Positions 36,161-43,502 of a stretch of 64,000 bases of DNA are shown here, piece after piece (the stretch's first letter is position 1; the number at the start of each line of letters is the position of its first letter). Source of the stretch: CAZELM01 sp964512995. Its GTDB lineage: Bacteria; CSSED10-310. Under the pieces are notes generated by a model, which saw nothing but the letters and a program-made list of their open reading frames with translations, did no database searches and was not told where the DNA came from. The DNA is taken from positions 1 to 64,000 of the forward strand of contig CAZELM010000024.1 in the NCBI GenBank assembly GCA_964512995.1, written 5' to 3'. The position numbers were made by a program, and so were the translations under genes.

Positions 36161-36230
36161 AACGGAATTGAAAAAGATGAATACAGATGAGTCGAGTTCA
36201 ACTCATCTCCTGCAAGTTTTTTCCGGAATC

Positions 36231-36239
36231 TGCTATAAT
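36231..36239 (+). promoter_or_regulatory. Extended -10 promoter element
   Basis: TGCTATAAT, a consensus extended -10, lies about 50 bases before the ATPase gene at 36290. The -35 candidate CTGCAA (36210-36215) is weak. Confidence 0.5.
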
Positions 36240-36289
36240 ATGGAACGTGCTTCTAAACTGGCTGCGATATCGATGGAGATTTAAAAACG

Positions 36290-36997
36290 ATGAATCCTGA
36301 ATCAAGTCCATTCCGGCCGGGGCAACCGATTCCCATTGAGTTTTTCGTTGGACGTAAAGATGAGATCAAACGATTGACAAGCATGGTCAGAGCCAGCCTC
36401 CATGGCAGATTTAAAATAGGGTTTATCACGGGAGAACGGGGTATCGGCAAAAGCTCACTCGTCTCATTCGTTCGCCATCTCGATGAAGTTAAAGAGTTTT
36501 ATCTTCATTCTTTTGAATCTGCGTCTGTAAAAATATCCGACGAAGACATCCATACACTGATCCGTTTTACGGGCGGATTGCCGGTTTTAGCTCATGAAAT
36601 CGGCGATGCCATCTGGAGGGTCGCTCAAAATCAGGAAATCAAATCAGATGAGATACTGAAAGGCATTTTTCTGGCTGCGGAAGTCATTGGCCGCAAATTG
36701 CTGGAACCTCAGGTTTTCAGTGCGATTCGAAGCGAACGCTATCGTTCGATCCTTCGAAAAATGGCCGATAAACCACTCGAAAAACACTTTCAAAGATCAG
36801 AACTCGTGGAACGGCTCACCCATGAAGAAAAAAAAGTGATGGATAATTTCTTACAGAGGATGAAGCAGCTTGGTGCTCTGAATATCAATCCCGAAGTAAG
36901 AGGCGGATATCAGTTTCAGAACCATCTTCACGCGCTTTATTTCTGGCTGGAATCGCAACGTGCCAAAAACATCCAAAAACAAAAAACCGACTCATAG
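36290..36997 (+). CDS. AAA ATPase with internal deletion removing Walker B
   Basis: A 235-residue protein of the archaeal/bacterial ATPase (AAA_16-like) family. The N-terminus FFVGRKDEIKRL and Walker A TGERGIGKSSLVSF are clear. The sequence then jumps within a few residues (HLDEVKEFYLHSFESASVKIS) to the lid region SDEDIHTLIRFTGGLPVLAHEIGDAIW, and ends in a winged-helix-like segment. The ~130-160 residues that normally carry Walker B and the sensor are missing, while the frame is intact. It is probably a non-hydrolysing remnant or a recently deleted gene. Confidence 0.7.
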   Translation: MNPESSPFRPGQPIPIEFFVGRKDEIKRLTSMVRASLHGRFKIGFITGERGIGKSSLVSFVRHLDEVKEFYLHSFESASVKISDEDIHTLIRFTGGLPVLAHEIGDAIWRVAQNQEIKSDEILKGIFLAAEVIGRKLLEPQVFSAIRSERYRSILRKMADKPLEKHFQRSELVERLTHEEKKVMDNFLQRMKQLGALNINPEVRGGYQFQNHLHALYFWLESQRAKNIQKQKTDS

Positions 36998-37079
36998 TGA
37001 AACCATTTTTTCCAGTGCAGTATAACGCACGAATCATTGCCATCGTTTGTTTTGTGCATAGAACCCCAAATACATTTTC

Positions 37080-37088
37080 TGTTATAAT
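37080..37088 (+). promoter_or_regulatory. Extended -10 promoter element of the toxin-antitoxin pair
   Basis: TGTTATAAT lies 41 bases before the antitoxin start; no good -35 is present, as is usual for extended -10 promoters. Confidence 0.55.
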
Positions 37089-37129
37089 ACGGTAAGTGGC
37101 CTGTATTGGGGCTTCCGAAAGGAGCACGC

Positions 37130-37306
37130 ATGGATGCTTTAGCGAAAAAATTAGATCTCAAACTGCGGGAATGGACTCCTGAGATTGCCGGAAGAGTCAG
37201 ACAACATATTGTAGAACTCATTGAATTGGCAGATCTGGATGCCTTGGATCTGGTGCGGTCACGAGCAATGGAACAAGAGGTATTGGATTTACTGGATGAG
37301 CCCTAA
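37130..37306 (+). CDS. Putative antitoxin of a MazF/PemK-type pair
   Basis: A 58-residue acidic protein (MDALAKKLDLKLREWTPEIA ...), helical throughout, from ATG 37130 with AAGGAG six bases upstream. It is not similar to MazE or a ribbon-helix-helix protein that I can recognise. Its identity as antitoxin rests on size, charge and its 11-base overlap with the following MazF-type toxin. Confidence 0.65.
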   Translation: MDALAKKLDLKLREWTPEIAGRVRQHIVELIELADLDALDLVRSRAMEQEVLDLLDEP

Positions 37307-37613
37307 ACCTGGAGAAATTTGGTTGGCGGATCTGGGCTTAACAGCGAAAACCCGGCCGGTATTGATCATCTCCCGTCACGATCTGAATCCCCCCAGAAAG
37401 CTGGCAATCTACATCACCTTGACCACTCAAAACCGGCATAGTGCCTATGAGGTACCTGTGTCTCTTCATTTTTTAAATCAAGACTCTGTTTTGAATGTCC
37501 AGGGAATCGGATCAATACCGACGATGCGTCTTGAGCGTAAACTTGGGGCTGTTTCCTCTGACGTGACGGAGAAAGTAAGACAAGCCATTTTGTTTGCACT
37601 GGATATGGAATAG
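37296..37613 (+). CDS. MazF/PemK-family mRNA interferase toxin
   Basis: A 105-residue protein with the MazF start PKPGEIWLADLG, the TRPVLIISRHDLN strand-loop, and the later IGSIPTMRLERKLGAVSSDVTEKV, which covers the usual catalytic and dimer region. The family cleaves single-stranded RNA at short motifs. The ATG 37296 lies inside the end of the antitoxin gene, giving translational coupling. The SEFIR gene starts 13 bases after the stop. Confidence 0.85.
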   Translation: MSPKPGEIWLADLGLTAKTRPVLIISRHDLNPPRKLAIYITLTTQNRHSAYEVPVSLHFLNQDSVLNVQGIGSIPTMRLERKLGAVSSDVTEKVRQAILFALDME

Positions 37614-37626
37614 CAAAGGAGGCTTC

Positions 37627-39075
37627 ATGGCTGGACAACGGCGCATTTTCATTTCCTACTCGCAAGACTCCCCCAATCACAAACGCTGGGTTGCGGCGTT
37701 GGCGTTCAGGCTTCTGAATCGTGGGTTCAAAATCACTCTCGATCAATGGGATCTGTATCCGGAAGATAACAGTCCGGCGTATATCGAGGAGATGGTCCAG
37801 TGCGCCGACTGGATCCTCGCCATCTGCTCCGAAGAATACACCCGAAAATCAGACGCCGGCATCGGAAGCATCGGCTTCGAACGGATGATCGTGACTCCGG
37901 AGCTGATCAATGGCCTGGCATCAAAACCCTTGAACGAAAAAGTGATCGCAGTCATCCGGCAATCCACAACTCCCAGAATCATTCCGAAGTGCCTGGGGGG
38001 ATGCACTCAGTTCGATCTGAGTGACGATCCCATTTCCGATGACCTGTTCGATCGATTCATTCTGGCATTGAATCGACACACAGACTGCCGAAAACCATCC
38101 GGCCGGTATTTGAATCTTCCGGATGATCCCATCCGCGATATCAGCGATCCGGATGCCATTTACCTGTCCGCGTTCAAGTATGCCTGGCAGAAAGATCTGG
38201 ATGGCTGGATCACGCTCATCGATCAGGTACGGCCGCCGACATTCCGTTCCCTTATCAACTGGTGCCGAAAATATGAAAAAATACCGCCCAATACGCTGGA
38301 AGCCCGGTTTGATGCCATGGATGAAGCCATCAAACGGGTGGCACCATCGATCATGATCGCGCTGGCCGGTGTCGAATCCAGGCTGGATGCATTCAAGGAT
38401 CAACGGGCATTGTTTGACGACCTGTTCAATATCTCCGGCTGGAACCCTTCTCCAGGATGCCAGTTCATCGATCTTCCCTTTTCATTGGCGTACATTTACC
38501 ACAGTCTGCATGGTGCACTCTGTTTGCGGACAAATCAACTGGATCTGGCTATCGGACTGGCTGACATGAAAGTCAAGGAAACCGGATCCCGATCGGGCAG
38601 CCGAAGTGTCTGGCAACGGCACGACCTGATGGGATGGCCGGAAATTCTGGGAAACAACTGCTCGGAAGCATGGATTTATCTGGCGCATGCAACGGATCGA
38701 TGGCATTGGCTGTCCGAGGTCTTCGGGAATGCGCTGGAATATCGGATCGCGCTGTCCGCCTATTATATGGCACTGAATGTGCTGGAACTGGCCACGATGA
38801 TCGCCGATTCAGGCGCATCCACGGCATTTCTTCACCCGGATCAGAAAATCTGCGTACCACTCGGTTTTGTATCAGAAAACGGGGAGGTGCAGTCCAGGGC
38901 CGTCGCTTTGCTCACAAACAATCCCGATATGCTCGCCACACTCTGGAGCGCCAAAGGGGTTCATCTGGAGCAGATCAGACAGGCGTGGCCCCACTGGATG
39001 AGCCATTGTCGGCGACGGATCGCCGCGATGTCCGGTTATGATGTGGATCTGCCGCATCAGGGACTTTTTGATTGA
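37627..39075 (+). CDS. SEFIR-domain protein with unknown C-terminal domain
   Basis: A 482-residue protein. Residues ~5-150 form a SEFIR domain (TIR relative): RRIFISYSQDSPNHKRWV, ITLDQWDLYPEDNSPAYIE, DWILAICSEEYTRK and GFERMIVTPELI. The remaining ~330 residues (from ~165) contain no motif that I recognise; they are helical and Trp-rich. Bacterial SEFIR and TIR domains act as signalling or NAD-consuming modules in phage defence. The ATG 37627 follows AAGGAGG. It sits 13 bases behind the MazF-type toxin and may share its promoter. Confidence 0.8.
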   Translation: MAGQRRIFISYSQDSPNHKRWVAALAFRLLNRGFKITLDQWDLYPEDNSPAYIEEMVQCADWILAICSEEYTRKSDAGIGSIGFERMIVTPELINGLASKPLNEKVIAVIRQSTTPRIIPKCLGGCTQFDLSDDPISDDLFDRFILALNRHTDCRKPSGRYLNLPDDPIRDISDPDAIYLSAFKYAWQKDLDGWITLIDQVRPPTFRSLINWCRKYEKIPPNTLEARFDAMDEAIKRVAPSIMIALAGVESRLDAFKDQRALFDDLFNISGWNPSPGCQFIDLPFSLAYIYHSLHGALCLRTNQLDLAIGLADMKVKETGSRSGSRSVWQRHDLMGWPEILGNNCSEAWIYLAHATDRWHWLSEVFGNALEYRIALSAYYMALNVLELATMIADSGASTAFLHPDQKICVPLGFVSENGEVQSRAVALLTNNPDMLATLWSAKGVHLEQIRQAWPHWMSHCRRRIAAMSGYDVDLPHQGLFD

Positions 39076-39105
39076 CGGGAGTGGCTTTCCGGTAACGATT
39101 GGCGA

Positions 39106-39636
39106 TCAGATCGCTCCGTAATCCCGCAACAGCCGGGCCATTTCGCTGTCCGTCGGTGCGTAATCCAGGCAGGAGCGGTTCGATTTATCGACGTTATTGG
39201 GGTGAGCGCCATGATCGAGCAGCATTTTCGCCACAGTCAGATCACCACTTTCGATTTCATGATGGAGCGGGGTCATGCCGTTGGCATCGGGAATGTTCGG
39301 ATCTCCGCCATACTCGAGAAGCATCTGAATGATGGCGGATTCTCCCTTTCCCTTCGAGAAGCCGATCACCGCCAGGTGGAGCGGGGTCTGGCCGTTCTTG
39401 TCCCGGATGTTGGGATTTCCATTCATCTCCAGCAATCGTTTCACTTCCGCAGACTGATTGCCTGTTACCGCATGATGAAGCGGGGTCTGACCGTGAGCAT
39501 CCAGATCGAAATTGATGGATTTGGGATTCACCTGATCGGTTCCGGATCGCTGAGCGGAGCGCGGGAGTGTCTCATTCCCGCAGGCTGTCATCAGTAATAA
39601 AGAGACACACAGATAAATCCAATACAACCGCATCAT
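39106..39636 (-). CDS. Ankyrin-repeat lipoprotein
   Basis: A 176-residue protein with a lipoprotein signal (YWIYLCVSLLLMTAC, lipidated Cys at 19) and four ankyrin repeats: DAHGQTPLHHAVTGN, DKNGQTPLHLAVIG, DANGMTPLHHEIESG and a final shorter DKSNRSCLDYA. It is expected in the periplasm, anchored to the inner or outer membrane, where ankyrin repeats mediate protein binding. It converges with the SEFIR gene with 30 bases between stops. Lipoprotein ankyrins often serve as immunity or catalase-associated proteins, but nothing here decides this. Confidence 0.85.
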   Translation of the reverse strand: MMRLYWIYLCVSLLLMTACGNETLPRSAQRSGTDQVNPKSINFDLDAHGQTPLHHAVTGNQSAEVKRLLEMNGNPNIRDKNGQTPLHLAVIGFSKGKGESAIIQMLLEYGGDPNIPDANGMTPLHHEIESGDLTVAKMLLDHGAHPNNVDKSNRSCLDYAPTDSEMARLLRDYGAI

Positions 39637-39873
39637 CCCGGATCAACTCCATCTCCGATCAATTCAGCCGCTCCACATGCAGTCTGATTCGGATCGGCAT
39701 ATAATACGCACGTGTTTTCGTGATATCAACCTGATCATTGTCTCGTCACCAGTGCCAATAATATCATCACGGCATCCATCGGACGGATTTCCCATGAATG
39801 CCGTTATTCCATGTTCATCGTGACAGGAACGTCGCTTTAATTCAAGTCAACTCAGATAATCCATCCGAGAGTA

Positions 39874-40086
39874 TCAGATGGTTGGTGCGATCGTTTCTTT
39901 GGGAGTTGTCGGTTTCCGCCACGGCACGCTGTTTCTGATCTGGAAGACCTGTTTTTTCTGAATATTGTGCATTTTGTACATCTGTCGGTATTTAAACGGC
40001 ATGTTTTTCTTCTGGATCAACCGTCGAAAAGTCGTGCTGTTCTGCAACAGAGGGAATTTTTTGTTATCATATCGAATTAATATCAT
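39874..40086 (-). CDS. Small basic hypothetical protein
   Basis: A 70-codon frame with a very good ribosome site: AAGGAGG seven bases before ATG 40086, and a TATAAT about 50 bases further upstream (ATTATA at 40135-40140 on the plus strand). The product is strongly basic, rich in Lys, Arg, Gln and Met. There is no known motif. The start signals are the main reason to believe it. Confidence 0.5.
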   Translation of the reverse strand: MILIRYDNKKFPLLQNSTTFRRLIQKKNMPFKYRQMYKMHNIQKKQVFQIRNSVPWRKPTTPKETIAPTI

Positions 40087-40370
40087 ATGAGCCTCCTTAG
40101 GATGTCAGCGTGTCAACCGTATCGTGTTACATCTATTATAACGTTTGAGGCGAATCAGGAGTTCCATGAAAAAAGAGATGGATTCCCGGAGCCATGGAAT
40201 TCGTCACTCAGCTTTTGGAAAATCCGGCAGGATTCAGCATAAAACGCTTGATCTCAGCAATCCGTCAATGTAATTTATAGCGGTTAATCTGCAGTTCTGT
40301 GTCCGGATTTCGGGTTTCCCGGACATTACCCAACGCATAGCGAACACATGACGAACGAAGGACAAGGGCG

Positions 40371-40527
40371 ATGGATGTCTGTAACTATCTGAATGCAATT
40401 AGCGAAACCGGTATACATGTGGGTCGGACAACAGGCTATTCCTGCTCGTCGCGTGACCCATTGCTGGATGTTCAAGCAAGATGAGGTAGATGCCTGGATC
40501 CGATTCGGAGATGCAATCCGAATCTGA
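40371..40527 (+). pseudogene. Excisionase-like helix-turn-helix protein, frameshifted
   Basis: From ATG 40371 one frame reads MDVCNYLNAISET; after a single extra base at about 40410 the next frame reads VYMWVGQQAIPARRVTH and WMFKQDEVDAWIR, ending at TGA 40525-40527. Together this is the classic MerR-like excisionase/HTH_17 layout. One inserted G breaks it. Such small HTH proteins often head defence or mobile clusters, here the genes that follow. Confidence 0.7.
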
Positions 40528-40549
40528 CACCGAGAAATAAGGAGAAACA

Positions 40550-40841
40550 ATGCTCGAATCGATACTGGTCAAAGTCACCGTCAAGTCGCAGGAGCTGCAA
40601 CAGACTCTGCACATCAAAGACGGTCCGGCCACTCTGGAAGAGATGAAGAAACGCTTTAAAGAAGCCAAGAAGAAACTCAAAGTCTTCCGAGCGCCACGCC
40701 GGATTCAAGAAAGCCTGGCAGGAGCGCGACTACGCTGTCATCGTCGCCGCAGCCGACAAGATCCCCAACAACGTCCTGGAAGAAGATCCCAAACTGCTCA
40801 TGTGGTACGACCAGGCAGTAACAAGAATGGGAGGGGAATAA
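40550..40841 (+). pseudogene. Frameshifted gene resembling the C-terminus of a DUF499-type ATPase
   Basis: From ATG 40550 the first ~46 codons (MLESILVKVTVKSQELQQ and on to KEAKKKLKVF) are coherent. Near 40690 the reading must move by one base to continue as GFKKAWQERDYAVIVAAADK and PKLLMWYDQAVTRMGGE, stopping at 40841. The second part resembles the end of DUF499 proteins as I remember them; this needs a search. The next gene begins one base after the stop. Frameshift or sequencing error cannot be separated here. Confidence 0.6.
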
Positions 40842-40842
40842 G

Positions 40843-41142
40843 ATGAGTGGCGGACATTTTGATTATCAGGAATCCTATCTTGGGTATATTGCCGAGCAGC
40901 TCGAACGGGATATCGAGTTCAACGATGTCGAGTATGACAGTTCCAAAGCGATAGATACGCCTTATGGGTTTCAGCATGAGCCTGAGACAATCGAATACCT
41001 GAGAATGATGGTTGATCAGCTACAAAGACTTCAAGAACTGCTCCATGAGTATGATTACGCCGTATCCGGCGATAGTTCGAAAGAACGATTTATTGAAAAA
41101 GCCAGGGCAGCTTACAAAAAAGGCGAGGCAGAAAAATGTTGA
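40843..41142 (+). CDS. Small conserved protein (SGGHFDY family)
   Basis: A 99-residue protein starting MSGGHFDYQESYLGYIAEQL, a start I recognise from a family of small uncharacterised proteins. The rest is helical (TIEYLRMMVDQLQRLQELLH). It overlaps the following ATPase gene by seven bases and follows the broken DUF499-like gene at once, so it is the first intact gene of a three-gene unit with the DUF3696-type ATPase and the PIN-like protein. Confidence 0.75.
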   Translation: MSGGHFDYQESYLGYIAEQLERDIEFNDVEYDSSKAIDTPYGFQHEPETIEYLRMMVDQLQRLQELLHEYDYAVSGDSSKERFIEKARAAYKKGEAEKC

Positions 41143-42536
41143 AAACATTACGAATACAAAACTTCAAAGGCTGGAAGGATACCGGCACCATTCGCATGGC
41201 TCCCATTTCATTGTTCTTCGGTGCCAACAGTTCCGGCAAGTCCAGCATAGGTCAATTCCTGATGATGCTGAAGCAAACCATTGAGTCGCCGGATCGGAAA
41301 GCTGTGTTTTACCCGGGCGGGAAAAACTCCGCTGTTCAGCTTGGCTCCTATCAGAAGATGGTCTTTCACCGTGATCCGGAGAACAAAATTGCCTTCGACT
41401 ACAGATGGTCTTTGACGGAAGATTTAAAGTTTAAAGATCCTCTATCAGGCCAGCTTTTTTCTGGCGATGAATTGGATTTCAGTGCCGAAGTCGAATTAAG
41501 CGACTCAACGAAGAACTTGCTTCAGGTTTCCGAGTTCAAATACCGCCTTCTCAGCAAAGATACGCAGTCCCTTTCCATTGATCTATCACGAAAATCCGAC
41601 AAGCGTGAATATGCTGCATCGGCAGAGAATTACTCTCTCGTCAGAAAGAAAATGCGCGATTGGGCACTCAAAGATGTGGTTCGATTTTATGGTTTCCCTG
41701 ACGAGGTGGTCGCCTATTATCAAAATGCCGATTTCGTTCAGGATCTAAATCTTGCTCATGAGAAGCTGTTTAATTCAATCTTTTACCTGGGGCCACTTAG
41801 AACGAAGGCGGAAAGGCTTTATACTTGGGGTGGCATCACTCCTGAAAGCGTTGGCTTTGCAGGCGAGAACACTGTAGCAGCTATTCTGGCGGCAAGAGAC
41901 CGGAAAATTAGTTTAGGCTACAGGAAACACGAAAAACCGCTTGAGGAAATCATTGCTCTCAAGCTGAAGGAAATGAGCCTGATCGAAGATTTCAGGGTGA
42001 ATCCCATATCCGAACAGCGGCAGGAATACGAGGTCAAGATTCGCACAAAAGGGTCAAAGGACTGGGTGGATCTCCCGGATGTCGGTTTCGGCATTTCGCA
42101 GGTGCTGCCGGTTCTGGTTCAGTGTTTTTACGCGCCTCCCGGTTCAATAATTATTATGGAACAGCCGGAAATTCATTTGCATCCGAGTGCGCAATCTGCT
42201 TTGGCCGATGTGATGATTGACGTGATCAACTCCAGAGAAAATGGAGCTGATAGAAATATTCAGTTAATCGTTGAGACCCACTCGGAACATTTTCTGCGAC
42301 GGTTGCAACGCCGGATTGCTGAGGACGTGGTTCCGCAAGAAAAAGTGTCGGCTTATTTCGCAAAAATCGACAAGAACCCTGCTTCACTCGACCCTCTGCA
42401 TATTGACATCTTTGGCAACATCCAGAACTGGCCGGAGAACTTTTTTGGTGATGAGATGGGTGACATCACCGAGCAAGCCAAAGCGGCCATGAAGAAACGG
42501 ATGCAGAAAGCCGGAAAGCCGGAGGCATCCAAATGA
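41136..42536 (+). CDS. AAA_15/DUF3696-type ATPase
   Basis: A 466-residue SMC-like ATPase. Walker A FFGANSSGKSSIGQF (~27-41) follows LRIQNFKGWKDTGTI. The late Walker B region reads SIIIMEQPEIHLHPSAQSAL and is followed by LIVETHSEHFLRRLQRRI, the DUF3696 hallmark. Proteins of this kind are found in defence systems in which an effector gene follows. The gene overlaps both neighbours by a few bases (ATGA-type coupling with the PIN-like gene). Confidence 0.85.
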   Translation: MLKTLRIQNFKGWKDTGTIRMAPISLFFGANSSGKSSIGQFLMMLKQTIESPDRKAVFYPGGKNSAVQLGSYQKMVFHRDPENKIAFDYRWSLTEDLKFKDPLSGQLFSGDELDFSAEVELSDSTKNLLQVSEFKYRLLSKDTQSLSIDLSRKSDKREYAASAENYSLVRKKMRDWALKDVVRFYGFPDEVVAYYQNADFVQDLNLAHEKLFNSIFYLGPLRTKAERLYTWGGITPESVGFAGENTVAAILAARDRKISLGYRKHEKPLEEIIALKLKEMSLIEDFRVNPISEQRQEYEVKIRTKGSKDWVDLPDVGFGISQVLPVLVQCFYAPPGSIIIMEQPEIHLHPSAQSALADVMIDVINSRENGADRNIQLIVETHSEHFLRRLQRRIAEDVVPQEKVSAYFAKIDKNPASLDPLHIDIFGNIQNWPENFFGDEMGDITEQAKAAMKKRMQKAGKPEASK

Positions 42537-43063
42537 ATTTGCCGAAGAAATGCCTTGTGGACACGAATGTGCCCAAGACGGCCAATCTCGCCACCCAGCC
42601 AGACCCGGATTCTGACATACCTGATGCATGCGTGCTGGCATGCATCGAGGCGGTTGAGCATGTCATTAAAAAACGAGGTCTGATCATCGACGCGGGAGAT
42701 GAAATCTTCGATGAATACCGGCAACAACTCTCCATGAAGGGACAGCCCGACGTGGGTGACCGTTTCATGAAGTGGGTTCACGATCATCGCTGGAGTCTGC
42801 CCGATTCCGACCGGGTAGCCATCACGAAAAATGGCGAGTCATATGACGAATTTCCAATCCATGACGGATTGGTAAATTTCGACAAATCGGATCGAAAGTT
42901 TGTTGCCGCCGCAAATGCACATCCAGTGAAACCACCGATTCTGCAAGCTACAGACAGCAAGTGGTGGGCCTGGAAAGATGCTTTAGAAAACGTTGGTATT
43001 ACCGTTCATTTCCTCTGCCCGGAATTTGTCACGACCAAGCATGCGAAGAAGATCGGGACGTGA
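42533..43063 (+). CDS. PIN-like nuclease domain protein paired with the DUF3696 ATPase
   Basis: A 176-residue protein beginning KKCLVDTNVPKTANL, a PIN-like first strand and Asp, with SDIPDACVLACIEAVEHVIK, LIIDAGDEIFDEYRQQL and later NFDKSDRKFVAAANAH, which supply the spaced acidic residues of a PIN-type metal site. It is most likely an RNA or DNA nuclease controlled by the ATPase. The start overlaps the ATPase stop by four bases. From memory, the arrangement small protein - DUF3696 ATPase - third protein recalls Menshen-type systems; I could not verify this. Confidence 0.72.
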   Translation: MNLPKKCLVDTNVPKTANLATQPDPDSDIPDACVLACIEAVEHVIKKRGLIIDAGDEIFDEYRQQLSMKGQPDVGDRFMKWVHDHRWSLPDSDRVAITKNGESYDEFPIHDGLVNFDKSDRKFVAAANAHPVKPPILQATDSKWWAWKDALENVGITVHFLCPEFVTTKHAKKIGT

Positions 43064-43146
43064 AAGACAATTTCTATAAATTCCCCTCCACTCCACATCT
43101 GGCAACACTGGCAGGCGTAGATATAAGGGGCGATAAGGTGCTGTAG
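43060..43146 (+). pseudogene. 5' remnant of an ATP-dependent RNA/DNA ligase gene
   Basis: The GTG at 43060 overlaps the stop of the PIN-like gene and opens a frame reading VKDNFYKFPSTPHLATLAG then VDIRGDKVL before TAG at 43144. This is the typical N-terminus of a small ATP-dependent (RNA ligase-like) ligase, in which a Ser usually follows KVL; TCG-to-TAG would explain the stop. The catalytic KxDG region that should follow is absent, so most of the gene has been deleted. Confidence 0.65.
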
Positions 43147-43411
43147 GAATCCGAATGTTCTGAAATCGTTCCGGATAACGAGGCGCTCTTCACCTTTTTG
43201 CAGGAACGCTGGCCGCTGTTCCTTTCCAGACTTGGAACTGCCAATCAGGTAAGGAGAGACTCACCGGAATACGGCTTCATGTATCCCGGTCCTGATCATT
43301 TGCCGTTCGACCATCAAGGGCATCAATATCTACATCGATAATCTGTTTCTGAAGGGGAAACTCACACCCGTCGAGGTCGCAGATGATGAGCTGTTGAAGA
43401 ATTACATTTAA
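43147..43411 (+). pseudogene. 3' fragment of an unrecognised gene, frameshifted
   Basis: After the TAG the same frame stays open and reads EALFTFLQERWPLFLSRLG and EYGFMYPGPDHLPFD. Near 43312 a one-base shift is needed to continue as IKGINIYIDNLFLKGKLTP and VEVADDELLKNYI with stop TAA at about 43409. The coherent protein sense across the shift marks the tail end of a real gene, joined by deletion to the ligase remnant. I do not recognise the family. Confidence 0.5.
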
Positions 43412-43502
43412 CCTGTGACAGGATAGCCAACATAGGGTGTGATAGCGACTGTTTACCATCATCGACAGCCGACATCAAGCCACTCCGGCAGATGTGTCTC
43501 TT

